Part shown: positions 9,212-18,005 of the stretch, in pieces
How positions within the stretch are numbered: the first letter of the stretch is position 1
How the letters are laid out: every line of letters starts with the position of its first letter
From: Pseudomonas sp. Irchel s3h17
Lineage (GTDB): Bacteria > Pseudomonadota > Gammaproteobacteria > Pseudomonadales > Pseudomonadaceae
DNA length: 64,000 bases
Assembly (NCBI RefSeq): GCF_900187505.1
Contig: NZ_FYDL01000001.1
Location: 310,001-374,000 of the forward strand
Reading direction: 5' to 3'
The notes under the pieces: model-generated
The model's database searches: none
The model's input: only the letters and a program-made list of their open reading frames with translations
Told to the model about the DNA's origin: nothing
Made by a program: the position numbers and the translations under genes

Positions 9212-9640
9212 CTATTCCAACCCCTTCTGTACTGCGACCAGGTCCTCTTTGGCGTTGGGTGGGGTACTCGAAGACTGCGCCCGCTGCGCCGCCTGGATCA
9301 ATTGGACGTTGCGGTTGCGTAACTCGACGTTGCGACCAACCCGCATGTTTGAGCGCACCGCCAACGTTTCAGCCTGCTGGTACTGCCCCTGCTGAAGACG
9401 CAAGACACCGAGGTAATGCAGCGTCGCGGGATTGTTCGGCTGGATATGCAGGGCACGCTCCAGCGTGGCAGCGGCTTGGTCCAACTGGCCACTTTCATAC
9501 TGCCGCGAGGCGGTTTCGATCAGGGTGGTTGATGCGCTGTTACTTTGCGAGGGCGCTCTGCGCTCGGCAGCAACCGAACAAAGCGACGCGACGGCGCAGA
9601 ACGCCAGGATGAGACCCGGTAGAAAACTCTTGGTTGGCAT
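9212..9640 (-). CDS. Exported tetratricopeptide-repeat protein
   Basis: 142 aa. The signal peptide (FLPGLILAFCAVASLCSVAA) is followed by about two TPR units (ASRQYESGQLDQAAATLERA, then ATLHYLGVLRLQQGQYQQAE). The C-terminal helix is Asn/Gln/Arg-rich. ATG 9640 is chosen because it gives a clean signal peptide; the frame stays open to 9790 but that extension looks non-coding. It probably acts as a periplasmic scaffold. Co-oriented with the small Pro-rich gene downstream. Confidence 0.78.
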   Translation of the reverse strand: MPTKSFLPGLILAFCAVASLCSVAAERRAPSQSNSASTTLIETASRQYESGQLDQAAATLERALHIQPNNPATLHYLGVLRLQQGQYQQAETLAVRSNMRVGRNVELRNRNVQLIQAAQRAQSSSTPPNAKEDLVAVQKGLE

Positions 9641-9877
9641 CAGGGGGCGGACTCGACTGATCTCGAACGGCACTGTCGTAAAACATGCCACAGCGCTGCT
9701 CGGCATCGCCGATACAGGGCTCCAATTGACCTGGCCAGTAGCCTGAAGTTCCCACCGCAACCCACACGCTACGACGAACCAAGGCATCACTGGTTTATCG
9801 CCTGAAGAAATTGTGGAACCCGGGGAATCGAACGATAGTCACAGCGGTCCAACACGTGGCAGGACAACGGGCGCGAG

Positions 9878-10549
9878 ATGCCCAAAGTATCGCCTGCCGA
9901 CCGCCATTGCCTTAGGGAGAACCCATTGTTAACGGTCTTTTTGCGTCACGTTTGCCGGTTAGCGACACTGCTTTCTTCCATTGGCATATCGTCCTCTGTT
10001 TTCGCCTGCCCGGCAGGGCAGTACCAAGTCTGTGTGGTCGCGTGTTTTTGTGCTCCTGGCTCCGAAGAGGACGCGGGGGAAATCTTCAAAAACATGAACC
10101 AAATGGCGGCCTCTGGATTACAGACCTGGATTGTGCAATCGCGCAACACCGCGGCAACTGGCGATATTCGGCCAATCCCGCTGAATATCCGTGCCCAACT
10201 CGAACCCTACTATGACATTCAAGTGCTCGATTCGGCTCGCTACAAGGTCGGGGACGATGTGGAGCTGAACGCCGCACACACCATGCTGCAGAATCCCGAT
10301 GTAAATGCAATTACCCTGATAGACATCATCGTCTTTCGCAGCCCCAATGATGCACTCAACAATGTCGCATTGTGGGCGCATGAATTGAAGCATGTGCAGC
10401 AGTACCTGCAATGGGGGGTTCGCGAGTTTTCGACGCGCTATACCCGTGACTACACAACCGTCGAGGCTCCTGCTTACGAGATTCAAACCCAGGTAGCCAG
10501 AGCGCTAAGGGCCAGCGTGGCCCAGCCAGAGCCTCCTCGAAACCCTTGA
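9878..10549 (+). CDS. Exported DUF4157-like putative metallopeptidase
   Basis: 223 aa. A hydrophobic leader (residues about 17-45) ends near SSVFACPAGQ, followed by several Cys. The C-terminal third carries LWAHELKHVQQYLQWG, an HExxH-like helix (HELKH), and then a downstream EAPAYEIQTQ region. This resembles the DUF4157/eCIS-core zinc-binding fold. The helix keeps both His and the Glu, so activity is possible. The first Met is uncertain; TTG 9926 would shorten the leader. No partner gene is evident. Confidence 0.65.
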   Translation: MPKVSPADRHCLRENPLLTVFLRHVCRLATLLSSIGISSSVFACPAGQYQVCVVACFCAPGSEEDAGEIFKNMNQMAASGLQTWIVQSRNTAATGDIRPIPLNIRAQLEPYYDIQVLDSARYKVGDDVELNAAHTMLQNPDVNAITLIDIIVFRSPNDALNNVALWAHELKHVQQYLQWGVREFSTRYTRDYTTVEAPAYEIQTQVARALRASVAQPEPPRNP

Positions 10550-10658
10550 GCTCAAAGGGTTAAACCGGGTCGGCTAATGACGGGTGGGTGACTGGGCCAT
10601 TACCCAGCGTGCCCACTCTTTACCTGCTCATGAAAGAGAACGGCAGCGAAGCAATCGC

Positions 10659-13496
10659 CTAACCTGCGCGCTGGGCCCGTTCCGATTCATCCAGGTGCTC
10701 CAGCAGCACCGCTATCGTTGCATCCCGCAGCTTGATGGCCTCTGTCCAGCCCGTCCCTTCCGCCAACTGCGCAGGGCAGACGTTGACGTGGATGGCACCG
10801 TGGCGCGGGAACCACTGACCGTCGCGCAGTACCCGGCGCGTGCCGCGGATTGCGACCGGCAGCAGTGGCACGCCGACACGCGCGGCGAGCACGAAGGCGC
10901 CCATGTGGAAGGTGCGCAAACCTGGCTCGCGGGTGAAGGTCCCCTCAGGGAAGAACACCAGGGGCTGGCCAGCCTGTAGCGCCTCGGCCAGGGGCTCGGT
11001 GTCCGCGGCGCCGCGCTGCAGGTCGAAGCGTTCGACGAAGCGGGCGCCGAGCTTGCGCAGGAACAGGCCGGCGATCCACTGGTCAGCCAGTTCGCGCTTG
11101 GCAACGAAACTGAACTGCGGCGGCAGCGCCGCGCAAAGAATGATGCCGTCGAGGTAGCTGGCATGGTTGGCGGCCAGCACGCTCACCGAGGATGAAGGCA
11201 GGCGCTCCAGCCCCGTGACACTGAACGGCACCCCCGCCAAACGTACGAACAGCCGTGCGGCCGCGCGGGTGAAGCTGCGGCACCAACGCTGGCGCGGCAG
11301 GATTGCGACGCCCAACCAGGTCAGCGGTGTGACCAGCCAGAACAGCAGCCAGATGTAAGCCGCATACAGCGCGGCGCGGCAGGTCCGCCAGCTGCGACCG
11401 AACTGCCCGCGAACAGCCTGCAGCACCAGGCGCAGTAGCTGGCGCCACACGGCGAGGTGCGGCCGATCCACTTCGCCGCGTTCATACAGTTCGCGGCTGG
11501 CGGCACGGCGAATCTTGCCGCTGGAGGTCTTCAGTACGCTATGCGGTGGCGCCAGAACGATATCGTCGGGCGGCACACCGGTGAGGTCGACCACGATGCG
11601 GTTGACCTCCTGCTGCAGGCGTTGCCGCGCGGCAGCTTCCTTCTCGTAGCTTTCCGCCAATACCACCAGGCGCTCGGTGCCGGTGGCCGGGTCAGGACTG
11701 CCGAACACTGCGATGCAGCCTTTGCGCAGGCCGGGCAAATTGCCGACGGCTGCCTCGACATCGTAGGGGTAGATGTTGCGCCCGGCACGGATGATCAGGT
11801 CCTTGGCGCGGCCGGTCAGGTAGACCTCGCCGCCGGCCATGTAGGCGAAGTCGAGCGAGTCAATCCAGCCATCGCGCAGCACCCGGCGAGTCTCTTCGGG
11901 GTTACGGTAGTAGCCACCGGTGGTGGACGGTCCGCTGAACTGCAGGTGACCTTCGCTGCGCTCGGGGAGTTCGACCCCGTTGCCATCGACGATGCGAATC
12001 TGATGGCCCGGTAGAGGCCGGCCGCTGGAGACGAAGCATAGCGTCGCACTGGCACCCGCCTCGGCGGGCAGTGCATGGCCGCGGGCCTGGAATGCATCGC
12101 GTTGCACCCGATCGATCAGCGGCCCTCGGCCCAAGGGCGGGAAGGCTACACCCAACGTGGCCTCGGCCAATCCATAAACCGGCGCCAGCGCGGTGGGCGC
12201 AAAGCCGTAGCGAACGAAGCGTTCGGCGAAGCGTTGCAAGGTATCCGGGCTGACCGGCTCGGCACCGTTGAAGGCCATGCGCCAACTGCTCAGGTCCAGG
12301 CCCTCGAGGTCGGCGTCAGCAAGTTTGCTCAGGCACAGCTCGTAGGCGAAGTTGGGCGCCGCCGACAACGTGCCGTGGAAGCGGTCGATGGTCCATAGCC
12401 AACGCGCCGGCCGCGCGAGGAAAGCCAGCGGCGACATCAGCACCAGGCTGTAGCCGTAATACAGGCTGCCCAGCCAGGCACCGATCAGGCCCATGTCGTG
12501 GTACATGGGCAACCAGCTGACGAACACGTCCTGCGGCCCCACGTTCAGAGCCCTGCCCATGGCGCGCAGATTGGCCAGCAGATTGGCGTGGCTGACCATC
12601 ACGCCCTTGGGCTGGCCAGTACTGCCCGAGGTGTACTGCAGGAAGGCGATGTCATCCGGTTGCCGCGCGGGTGTGATGCACTCGCCCCCCTCACCGGTCA
12701 ACTCGGCCACGGTGGCAATGCGAGTCAGACTCGGAACCTGCGGCTGGAGCAGTCGGGCGAGCAGCTTCGCTTGCGGCACAGTAATCAGCACTTTGACTTC
12801 GGCGTTGCGCAGGATGCCGGCCTGTCGGCGCAGATGATCCTCTATCTGCGACAGGCGCAGCGGTGGGTAGATGGGCACCGGCACACCGCCGGCCAACAGC
12901 GTTCCGAAAAAGCCATGGAGAAAGTCGCGCCCGGTGGGCAGCATCAGGGCCACGGTCTGGCCCGCCTGCAAGCCACTGTGTTGCAGTCCTGCGGCAACGG
13001 CCAGAGCGTCCTGGTGCAAGGCGCCATAGCTGATGTCCTCCGGCTGCTCACTTTCATCCAGCAGGCGCACATGGGGACGTTGCGGCTGATGGCGCACATG
13101 CCATTCCAGCACCTCGATCAAGGTCCGCGCGGAGTCAGGAGCCTGCCCCGTTGCTGTCAATGCCTCGCTGGAGTCGCTGGAGGGCAACTGGCGTACCGTC
13201 TCGACCTCATTTCCACGGTGCAGCACGCGCAGCACATCGCCGGGGGTGTCCGCCGAGGCGAACAGTGTTTCGGGTAAGCGCACACCGAATTCGTGCTCGA
13301 TACGTGACCACAATTCGACCCGGGCCAGACTGTCTACGCCCAGGTCCCGGTCCAACACACTGTGCAAGGTGACGTGCAAACCTTCTGCCACCTGCGGGCG
13401 CAACTCGACCACGGTGCGCTGGACAATTTCGAGCAATTTCTCCGCGTCCCCATCGGAACGGGGAACGGCACGGGTTTCTGGAGGCGGACGAGACAT
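10659..13496 (-). CDS. ACP / fatty-acyl-AMP ligase / PlsC acyltransferase fusion
   Basis: 945 aa three-domain enzyme. Residues about 18-95 are an acyl-carrier domain with phosphopantetheine serine in GVDSL (Ser56). Residues about 122-680 are an AMP-ligase of FAAL type: A3 core YTSGSTGQPKG at 288-298, MYHDMGLIG at 331, YGLAEATLG at 441, catalytic-lysine loop KTSSGKIRR at 656. Residues 705-735 are a membrane segment. Residues about 760-935 are a PlsC-type acyltransferase with NHASYLD at 777-783 and FPEGTF at 849. The family logic is activation of a free fatty acid as acyl-AMP, loading on the fused ACP, and transfer to a lysophospholipid or related acceptor at the inner membrane. The start codon lies at the edge of a 272-bp duplication, so its 5' region is unusual. 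Confidence 0.9.
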   Translation of the reverse strand: MSRPPPETRAVPRSDGDAEKLLEIVQRTVVELRPQVAEGLHVTLHSVLDRDLGVDSLARVELWSRIEHEFGVRLPETLFASADTPGDVLRVLHRGNEVETVRQLPSSDSSEALTATGQAPDSARTLIEVLEWHVRHQPQRPHVRLLDESEQPEDISYGALHQDALAVAAGLQHSGLQAGQTVALMLPTGRDFLHGFFGTLLAGGVPVPIYPPLRLSQIEDHLRRQAGILRNAEVKVLITVPQAKLLARLLQPQVPSLTRIATVAELTGEGGECITPARQPDDIAFLQYTSGSTGQPKGVMVSHANLLANLRAMGRALNVGPQDVFVSWLPMYHDMGLIGAWLGSLYYGYSLVLMSPLAFLARPARWLWTIDRFHGTLSAAPNFAYELCLSKLADADLEGLDLSSWRMAFNGAEPVSPDTLQRFAERFVRYGFAPTALAPVYGLAEATLGVAFPPLGRGPLIDRVQRDAFQARGHALPAEAGASATLCFVSSGRPLPGHQIRIVDGNGVELPERSEGHLQFSGPSTTGGYYRNPEETRRVLRDGWIDSLDFAYMAGGEVYLTGRAKDLIIRAGRNIYPYDVEAAVGNLPGLRKGCIAVFGSPDPATGTERLVVLAESYEKEAAARQRLQQEVNRIVVDLTGVPPDDIVLAPPHSVLKTSSGKIRRAASRELYERGEVDRPHLAVWRQLLRLVLQAVRGQFGRSWRTCRAALYAAYIWLLFWLVTPLTWLGVAILPRQRWCRSFTRAAARLFVRLAGVPFSVTGLERLPSSSVSVLAANHASYLDGIILCAALPPQFSFVAKRELADQWIAGLFLRKLGARFVERFDLQRGAADTEPLAEALQAGQPLVFFPEGTFTREPGLRTFHMGAFVLAARVGVPLLPVAIRGTRRVLRDGQWFPRHGAIHVNVCPAQLAEGTGWTEAIKLRDATIAVLLEHLDESERAQRAG

Positions 13497-13633
13497 CGGC
13501 GGCCCCTCATGACAGGCACTCGGTGTAGATCCTTGCCAATTGCCATTATGCGCCTATGGCGGCGACTGGGAATGCCATCTTCGCTCGCAGGATGGCTGAG
13601 CCAGTTAAGGACTTTGAGACGAACATTGCACCT

Positions 13634-13764
13634 GTGGCGAGGGAGCTTGCTCCCGCTGGAGCGCGAAGCGGTCCGAAATCAGGCGACTCAATCTTGCAGT
13701 TAGTACCGAGTCGCCTGATTTTACGACTGCTTCGCAGCCGAACGGGAGCAAGCTCCCTCGCCAC
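13634..13764. repeat. REP doublet (REPIN), copy 1
   Basis: GTGGCGAGGGAGCTTGCTCC at 13634 and its inverted partner ending at 13764 form a REP pair of the class common in P. fluorescens. The centre holds a second inverted repeat (CAGGCGACTC with GAGTCGCCTG). Confidence 0.9.
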
Positions 13765-13905
13765 AAATCGGCGGCCCCTCATGACAGGCACTCGGTGTAG
13801 ATCCTTGCCAATTGCCATTATGCGCCTATGACGGTAACTGGGAATGCCCTCTTCGCTCGCAGGATGGCTGAGCCAGTTAAGGACTTTGAGACGAACATTG
13901 CACCT

Positions 13906-14036
13906 GTGGCGAGGGAGCTTGCTCCCGCTGGAGCGCGAAGCGGTCCGAAATCAGGCGACTCAATCTTGCAGTTAGTACCGAGTCGCCTGATTTTACGACT
14001 GCTTCGCAGCCGAACGGGAGCAAGCTCCCTCGCCAC
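13906..14036. repeat. REP doublet (REPIN), copy 2
   Basis: Same REP pair as at 13634-13764, displaced by exactly 272 bases as part of the tandem duplication. Confidence 0.9.
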
Positions 14037-14122
14037 AATTGCTCACCAAGCTGTAGATTTTTGTTAACTGACTGGCATTGGGGCTAGGCTCTTAAGGATG
14101 CCGCGCCTGCAGAGAGATCGCC

Positions 14123-15427
14123 ATGCCAGCCAGCCTTGCCCCCGGAGTGACACGCCGAGAAATCTGGGCCTGGGCGATGTTCGATTTCGCCAACTCCGGC
14201 TACACGACGGTGGTGATCACCGCCGTGTTCAATGCCTACTTCGTCGCGGTGGTCGCCGAGGGCGAAGCCTGGGGTACGCTGGCCTGGACCAGCGCCACCA
14301 CCCTCTCCTATGTCCTGATCATCCTGACCGCGCCGCTGATCGGCGCCTACGCCGACGCCTTCGCCTGCAAGAAGCGCCTGCTGCTGTTCAGCACGGTCGG
14401 TTGCGTCGCCTTCACCTCTGGACTCGCGCTGGCCGGACCGGGGGAGCTCGGTGTCGCGATCCTGTTCATCGTGCTATCCAACTTCTGCTTCGGCAGCGGC
14501 GAGAACCTGATCGCCGCCTTCCTGCCCCAACTCGCCCGTGCCGATGCCTTGGGCAAGGTGTCCGGTTGGGGCTGGGGGTTCGGCTATATCGGCGGAATGG
14601 TCAGCCTGGGCGCCTGCCTGGCCTTCGTCAGTTGGGCCCAGGCGCAGGGCCAGACTGCGGCGCAGTTCGTGCCGGTGTGCATGCTGATCACCGCGGCCCT
14701 GTTCGCCGTAGCCAGCGTACCGACCTTCCTGTTCCTGCGCGAACGTAGCCAGCCGCAGCCCGGGCGCGGCGACACGCCTATTGCACAAGCGGCGCTAGCG
14801 CGCTTCGCGCAGACGCTGCGTGAAGCCGACCGCTATCGTGACCTGCTGCGCTTCCTTGCCTGCACCGTCTGCTACCAGGCCGGTATCTCGGCGGTGATCA
14901 CCCTGGCTGCCATCTATGCCAATCAGGTCATGGGCTTCAATACCCAGGACACGCTGCTACTGATCTTCGTGGTGAATATCACGGCCTCCATCGGCGCCGT
15001 GCTGTTCGGTTGGCTGCAGGATCGCCTCGGCCATCGCGCCACGCTGGCACTGACCCTGCTGGGCTGGCTCGGCATGGTCGGCCTGGTCTGGGTCGCACGC
15101 GACCCCGGGCTGTTCTGGCTGGCGGCCAATCTCGCCGGCCTGTGTATGGGCGCCAGCCAATCGGCCGGCCGCGCGATAGTCGGTCTGCTGGCGCCGCCGA
15201 CCCGCCTGGCGGAGTTCTTTGGCCTCTGGGGGCTGGCAGTCAAACTGTCGGCAATCCTCGGCCCCATGACTTACGGCCTGACCAGTTGGCTGTCCGGTGG
15301 CGATCACCGCCTGGCGATGCTGATCACCGGCGGCTATTTCGTTGTCGGCCTGCTGATCCTGGCCGGCGTCGACCTCAAGCGCGGACGGCAGGCAGCTTTC
15401 AGCCATACCGAGAATCTCGGAAAGTGA
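14123..15427 (+). CDS. MFS transporter, UMF1/Atg22-like
   Basis: 434 aa with about twelve hydrophobic helices. It starts with the UMF1 hallmark EIWAWAMFDFANSGYTTVV and has GSGENLIAAFLPQLAR and LAPPTRLAEFFGLWGLAVK. UMF1 members resemble yeast Atg22 and are mostly of unknown substrate. It is divergent from the ACP-FAAL-PlsC gene across the duplicated region, so the two may be co-regulated. By analogy with LplT (MFS) and Aas (acyltransferase-ligase) of enterics, a lipid substrate is a reasonable guess, not shown. Confidence 0.9.
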   Translation: MPASLAPGVTRREIWAWAMFDFANSGYTTVVITAVFNAYFVAVVAEGEAWGTLAWTSATTLSYVLIILTAPLIGAYADAFACKKRLLLFSTVGCVAFTSGLALAGPGELGVAILFIVLSNFCFGSGENLIAAFLPQLARADALGKVSGWGWGFGYIGGMVSLGACLAFVSWAQAQGQTAAQFVPVCMLITAALFAVASVPTFLFLRERSQPQPGRGDTPIAQAALARFAQTLREADRYRDLLRFLACTVCYQAGISAVITLAAIYANQVMGFNTQDTLLLIFVVNITASIGAVLFGWLQDRLGHRATLALTLLGWLGMVGLVWVARDPGLFWLAANLAGLCMGASQSAGRAIVGLLAPPTRLAEFFGLWGLAVKLSAILGPMTYGLTSWLSGGDHRLAMLITGGYFVVGLLILAGVDLKRGRQAAFSHTENLGK

Positions 15428-15570
15428 GAGGGACGGTCCAGATCGAGTCAGTTTTCGCCTGTCGCGACTGCCTCAATTCGGCCAAAAGCAGCCGTTCAAG
15501 ACGCCTGAAAATCCAGAGATCATTCAGCTTTGTGCTGAGCCACGTGAACGTTAAACCGCCCCAACAGCGC

Positions 15571-16473
15571 TTACGGGTAGGCCGGGACTATCTTTGCCTG
15601 CTCGATCAGCCAATCGATGAGCAAAGCTATCTCAGGGATATCGCGACTCTCCTCGTTGCAGATGCAGAAATAGTCCATCCCTGTCGGTACCTTCAGTGCA
15701 AAGGGCTGCACTAGGCGTCCCTCATCCAAATCGCGCAACGAGTTGATCTCGTCGCTGAGTGCAACACCATAGCCATCTCGCGCCGCCTGCAGGGCAATGC
15801 CGAAGTCTTCCAGATGGACATCGGCATCACCTGGGTAAGGCAAGCGCGCTTCAAGCAGCCAGCGCCGCCATTGAGCGCCGTCATCCTCATGCAAGAGGCG
15901 GTGGTGAATAAGGTCGGACGGCAGCTTGAGCGCGCGCGGGCCGCGCAGCAATTGCGGGCAACAGACGGGAAACATATGCAGGCTTTGCAGTGGCCGCCAC
16001 CAGAAACCCTCCCACGTCGGAGCGTCGTAGAGCACGGCGATATCGGCCCTGCGCCAGTCCACCTCGCTGATGTCGTCGGCAGTAATGACGCGCAGGTGAA
16101 TGTGCGGATGTTCTGCACGAAAGGCGAACAACTTCGGCATCAGCCAGGCCGCGCCAAAAATCGGTTCAGTGGAAATGGTCAGGACTTTCGTCGCCGGCTC
16201 CTGGAAGTACGCCTCGGAAATCTGTCGCACCCCTTCGGTGATCTCACCGATGCCGCGGGCTACCGAGCGTTGTAGCGCCAGGCCTCGTTCGGTCAGCACC
16301 AAGTGGCGGCCCTGCTTGTAGAAAAGATCGATGCCGAGTGAGCTCTGTAACGCTCTTATCTGCTGGCTGACAGCCCCGGCGGTGACATGCAGCTCAGCGG
16401 CGGCCGCACCGACATGGCCCAGCCTTGCAACACATTCAAATACGCGAAACGCATGGAGCGGAGGTAAGGGCAT
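15571..16473 (-). CDS. LysR-family regulator, GcvA-like
   Basis: 300 aa. The N-terminal winged helix is PPLHAFRVFECVARLGHVGA, then ELHVTAGAVSQQIRALQ, as in the GcvA/AmpR group. The substrate domain runs from about residue 93 (TKVLTISTEPIFGAAWLMP). It is divergent from the polyamine-type binding protein (125-base gap), so it probably controls that gene and the amidase/ureohydrolase behind it. The effector is unknown. Confidence 0.92.
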   Translation of the reverse strand: MPLPPLHAFRVFECVARLGHVGAAAAELHVTAGAVSQQIRALQSSLGIDLFYKQGRHLVLTERGLALQRSVARGIGEITEGVRQISEAYFQEPATKVLTISTEPIFGAAWLMPKLFAFRAEHPHIHLRVITADDISEVDWRRADIAVLYDAPTWEGFWWRPLQSLHMFPVCCPQLLRGPRALKLPSDLIHHRLLHEDDGAQWRRWLLEARLPYPGDADVHLEDFGIALQAARDGYGVALSDEINSLRDLDEGRLVQPFALKVPTGMDYFCICNEESRDIPEIALLIDWLIEQAKIVPAYP

Positions 16474-16597
16474 TCGGGTCTACCGTTTAGTTTTTCTGCC
16501 TGTTTTTTTGACAATTTATATAGATTGATTGTGGTTAGAGCAACCGCAACAATTCATTTGGAGCTAGGCCAAAGACAATAATTCAAAAGGTGGTCCT

Positions 16598-17887
16598 ATG
16601 AAGTACAAGCAGCAACAGCCGTGGCTAAAAATCGATATGGGAGCTGACTCTGTGTCTTGGTACACCGCCCGCGTTGGAGTCGGCAGCCTGCGTGCCGTCC
16701 TGCTGAAAGCGCTGACGAAGCTTGCTGGCCCGGCGCTGGCAGCCGAACGAGTGGGCACCATCACCCAAGGCTGTGAGAAATTGATCAAGCACCAACTCCC
16801 CCGTACGCTCCTCGCTACGATCTGCAGCCTGGGCCTGCTGACCGCTAACGCTAATGCGCAAGAACGCACCCTGCGTGTCTACAACTGGTTCGACTATGTC
16901 GCCCCGCAGACCCTGGACAACTTCAAGAAGGAGAATGGCGCAAAGCTGGTCTACGACATCTTCGACAGCAACGAAACCCTGGAGGCCAAACTGCTCACCG
17001 GCAACTCCGGCTATGACGTGGTGGTGCCGTCCGATAGTTTTCTCGCCAAGCAGATTCAGGCCGGCGCTTTCCAACCACTTGACCGCAGCAAGCTACCCAA
17101 CTGGAAGCATCTGGACCCGCAACTGATGAAACTGATCGAGGCCAACGATCCGGGTAACCGCTTCGCCGTGCCTTATATGTATGGAACCGTGCTGATCGGT
17201 TTCAACCCGGCCAAGGTCAAGGCTGCGCTCGGCGAAAACGCGCCGGTGGACAGCTGGGATCTGATCTTCAAGGAAGAGAACATTGCCAAGCTCAAGCAGT
17301 GCGGCGTGGCCCTTCTCGATTCGCCGACGGATATGATCCCCATCGCCCTCCACTACCTGGGCCTACCGCCCAACAGCACTCAGGCCAAGGACTATGAGAA
17401 GGCCGAAGAACTGCTGAAAAAGATCCGCCCCAACGTCGCCTACTTCCACTCCTCAAAATACATGACCGATATCGCCAATGGTGACATCTGCGTGGCCGTG
17501 GGTTATTCCGGCAGTTTCTCCCAGGCGGCCAATCGCGCCAAGGAGGCCAACAACGGCGTGGTAGTGGACATGCGCTTGCCCAAGGAAGGCGCACCGGTCT
17601 GGTTCGACGTGCTGGCCATCCCCAAGGATGCGAAGAACCCGGATGATGCCCATGCCTTTATCAACTACCTGCTGCAGCCGCAGGTGATTGCCCCGATCAG
17701 CGACTTCGTCGGGTATCCCAACCCGAACAAGGACGCCACTGCCCTGGTCAGCCCGGAAATCCGCAACAACCCCAATCTCTACCCCGCCGCCGACATCCAG
17801 GCCACTCTCTTCGCGCTGGTGCCACTGCCGTCCAGTGCAGAACGCGCTCGCACCCGTGCATGGACCAAGCTCAAGTCGGGAACCTGA
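16598..17887 (+). CDS. Polyamine-type ABC binding protein (PotF/SpuD-like)
   Basis: 429 aa as read from ATG 16598, but only residues after about 62 look like the family: signal peptide LPRTLLATICSLGLLTANANA, then TLRVYNWFDYVAPQTLDNFK, YDIFDSNETLEAKLL, YDVVVPSDSFLAKQIQAGAF and the C-terminal QPQVIAPISDFVGYPNPN. TTG 16781 would start the mature-type protein directly before the signal peptide. The extra 61 residues are unlike a leader. Family members bind putrescine or spermidine in the periplasm. No permease or ATPase gene is adjacent, so this is an orphan receptor in the window. Confidence 0.9.
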   Translation: MKYKQQQPWLKIDMGADSVSWYTARVGVGSLRAVLLKALTKLAGPALAAERVGTITQGCEKLIKHQLPRTLLATICSLGLLTANANAQERTLRVYNWFDYVAPQTLDNFKKENGAKLVYDIFDSNETLEAKLLTGNSGYDVVVPSDSFLAKQIQAGAFQPLDRSKLPNWKHLDPQLMKLIEANDPGNRFAVPYMYGTVLIGFNPAKVKAALGENAPVDSWDLIFKEENIAKLKQCGVALLDSPTDMIPIALHYLGLPPNSTQAKDYEKAEELLKKIRPNVAYFHSSKYMTDIANGDICVAVGYSGSFSQAANRAKEANNGVVVDMRLPKEGAPVWFDVLAIPKDAKNPDDAHAFINYLLQPQVIAPISDFVGYPNPNKDATALVSPEIRNNPNLYPAADIQATLFALVPLPSSAERARTRAWTKLKSGT

Positions 17888-18005
17888 AAGTAAATTGCGC
17901 TGCGCCAGTGAAACTCAACGGGACCAGGCACATGGCCGATGCGGTTTCGCTGGCACGCTGCGCCAATCAAGCCACCTTGTAGACCCAGTAGCCAGTGGTA
18001 ACAGC

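Larger units (their letters stand above)
13495..14038. repeat. Tandem duplication, two 272-bp copies
   Basis: 13495-13766 and 13767-14038 are the same sequence, differing by only about four single bases (for example near 13558/13830). Copy 1 begins inside the start codon of the ACP-FAAL-PlsC gene. Copy 2 ends about 85 bases before the MFS gene. The whole gap between the two divergent genes is therefore a doubled promoter region with a doubled REP element. Confidence 0.95.

Noticed and set aside
9540..9782. 80-codon minus-strand frame upstream of the TPR gene
   Set aside because: Its first 45 residues look protein-like, but it has no ribosome site, and its second half is the wrong frame of the TPR gene.
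13495..14038. Reading the direct repeats as a CRISPR-like array
   Set aside because: Only two 272-bp copies containing REP doublets; no short regular repeats with unique spacers.
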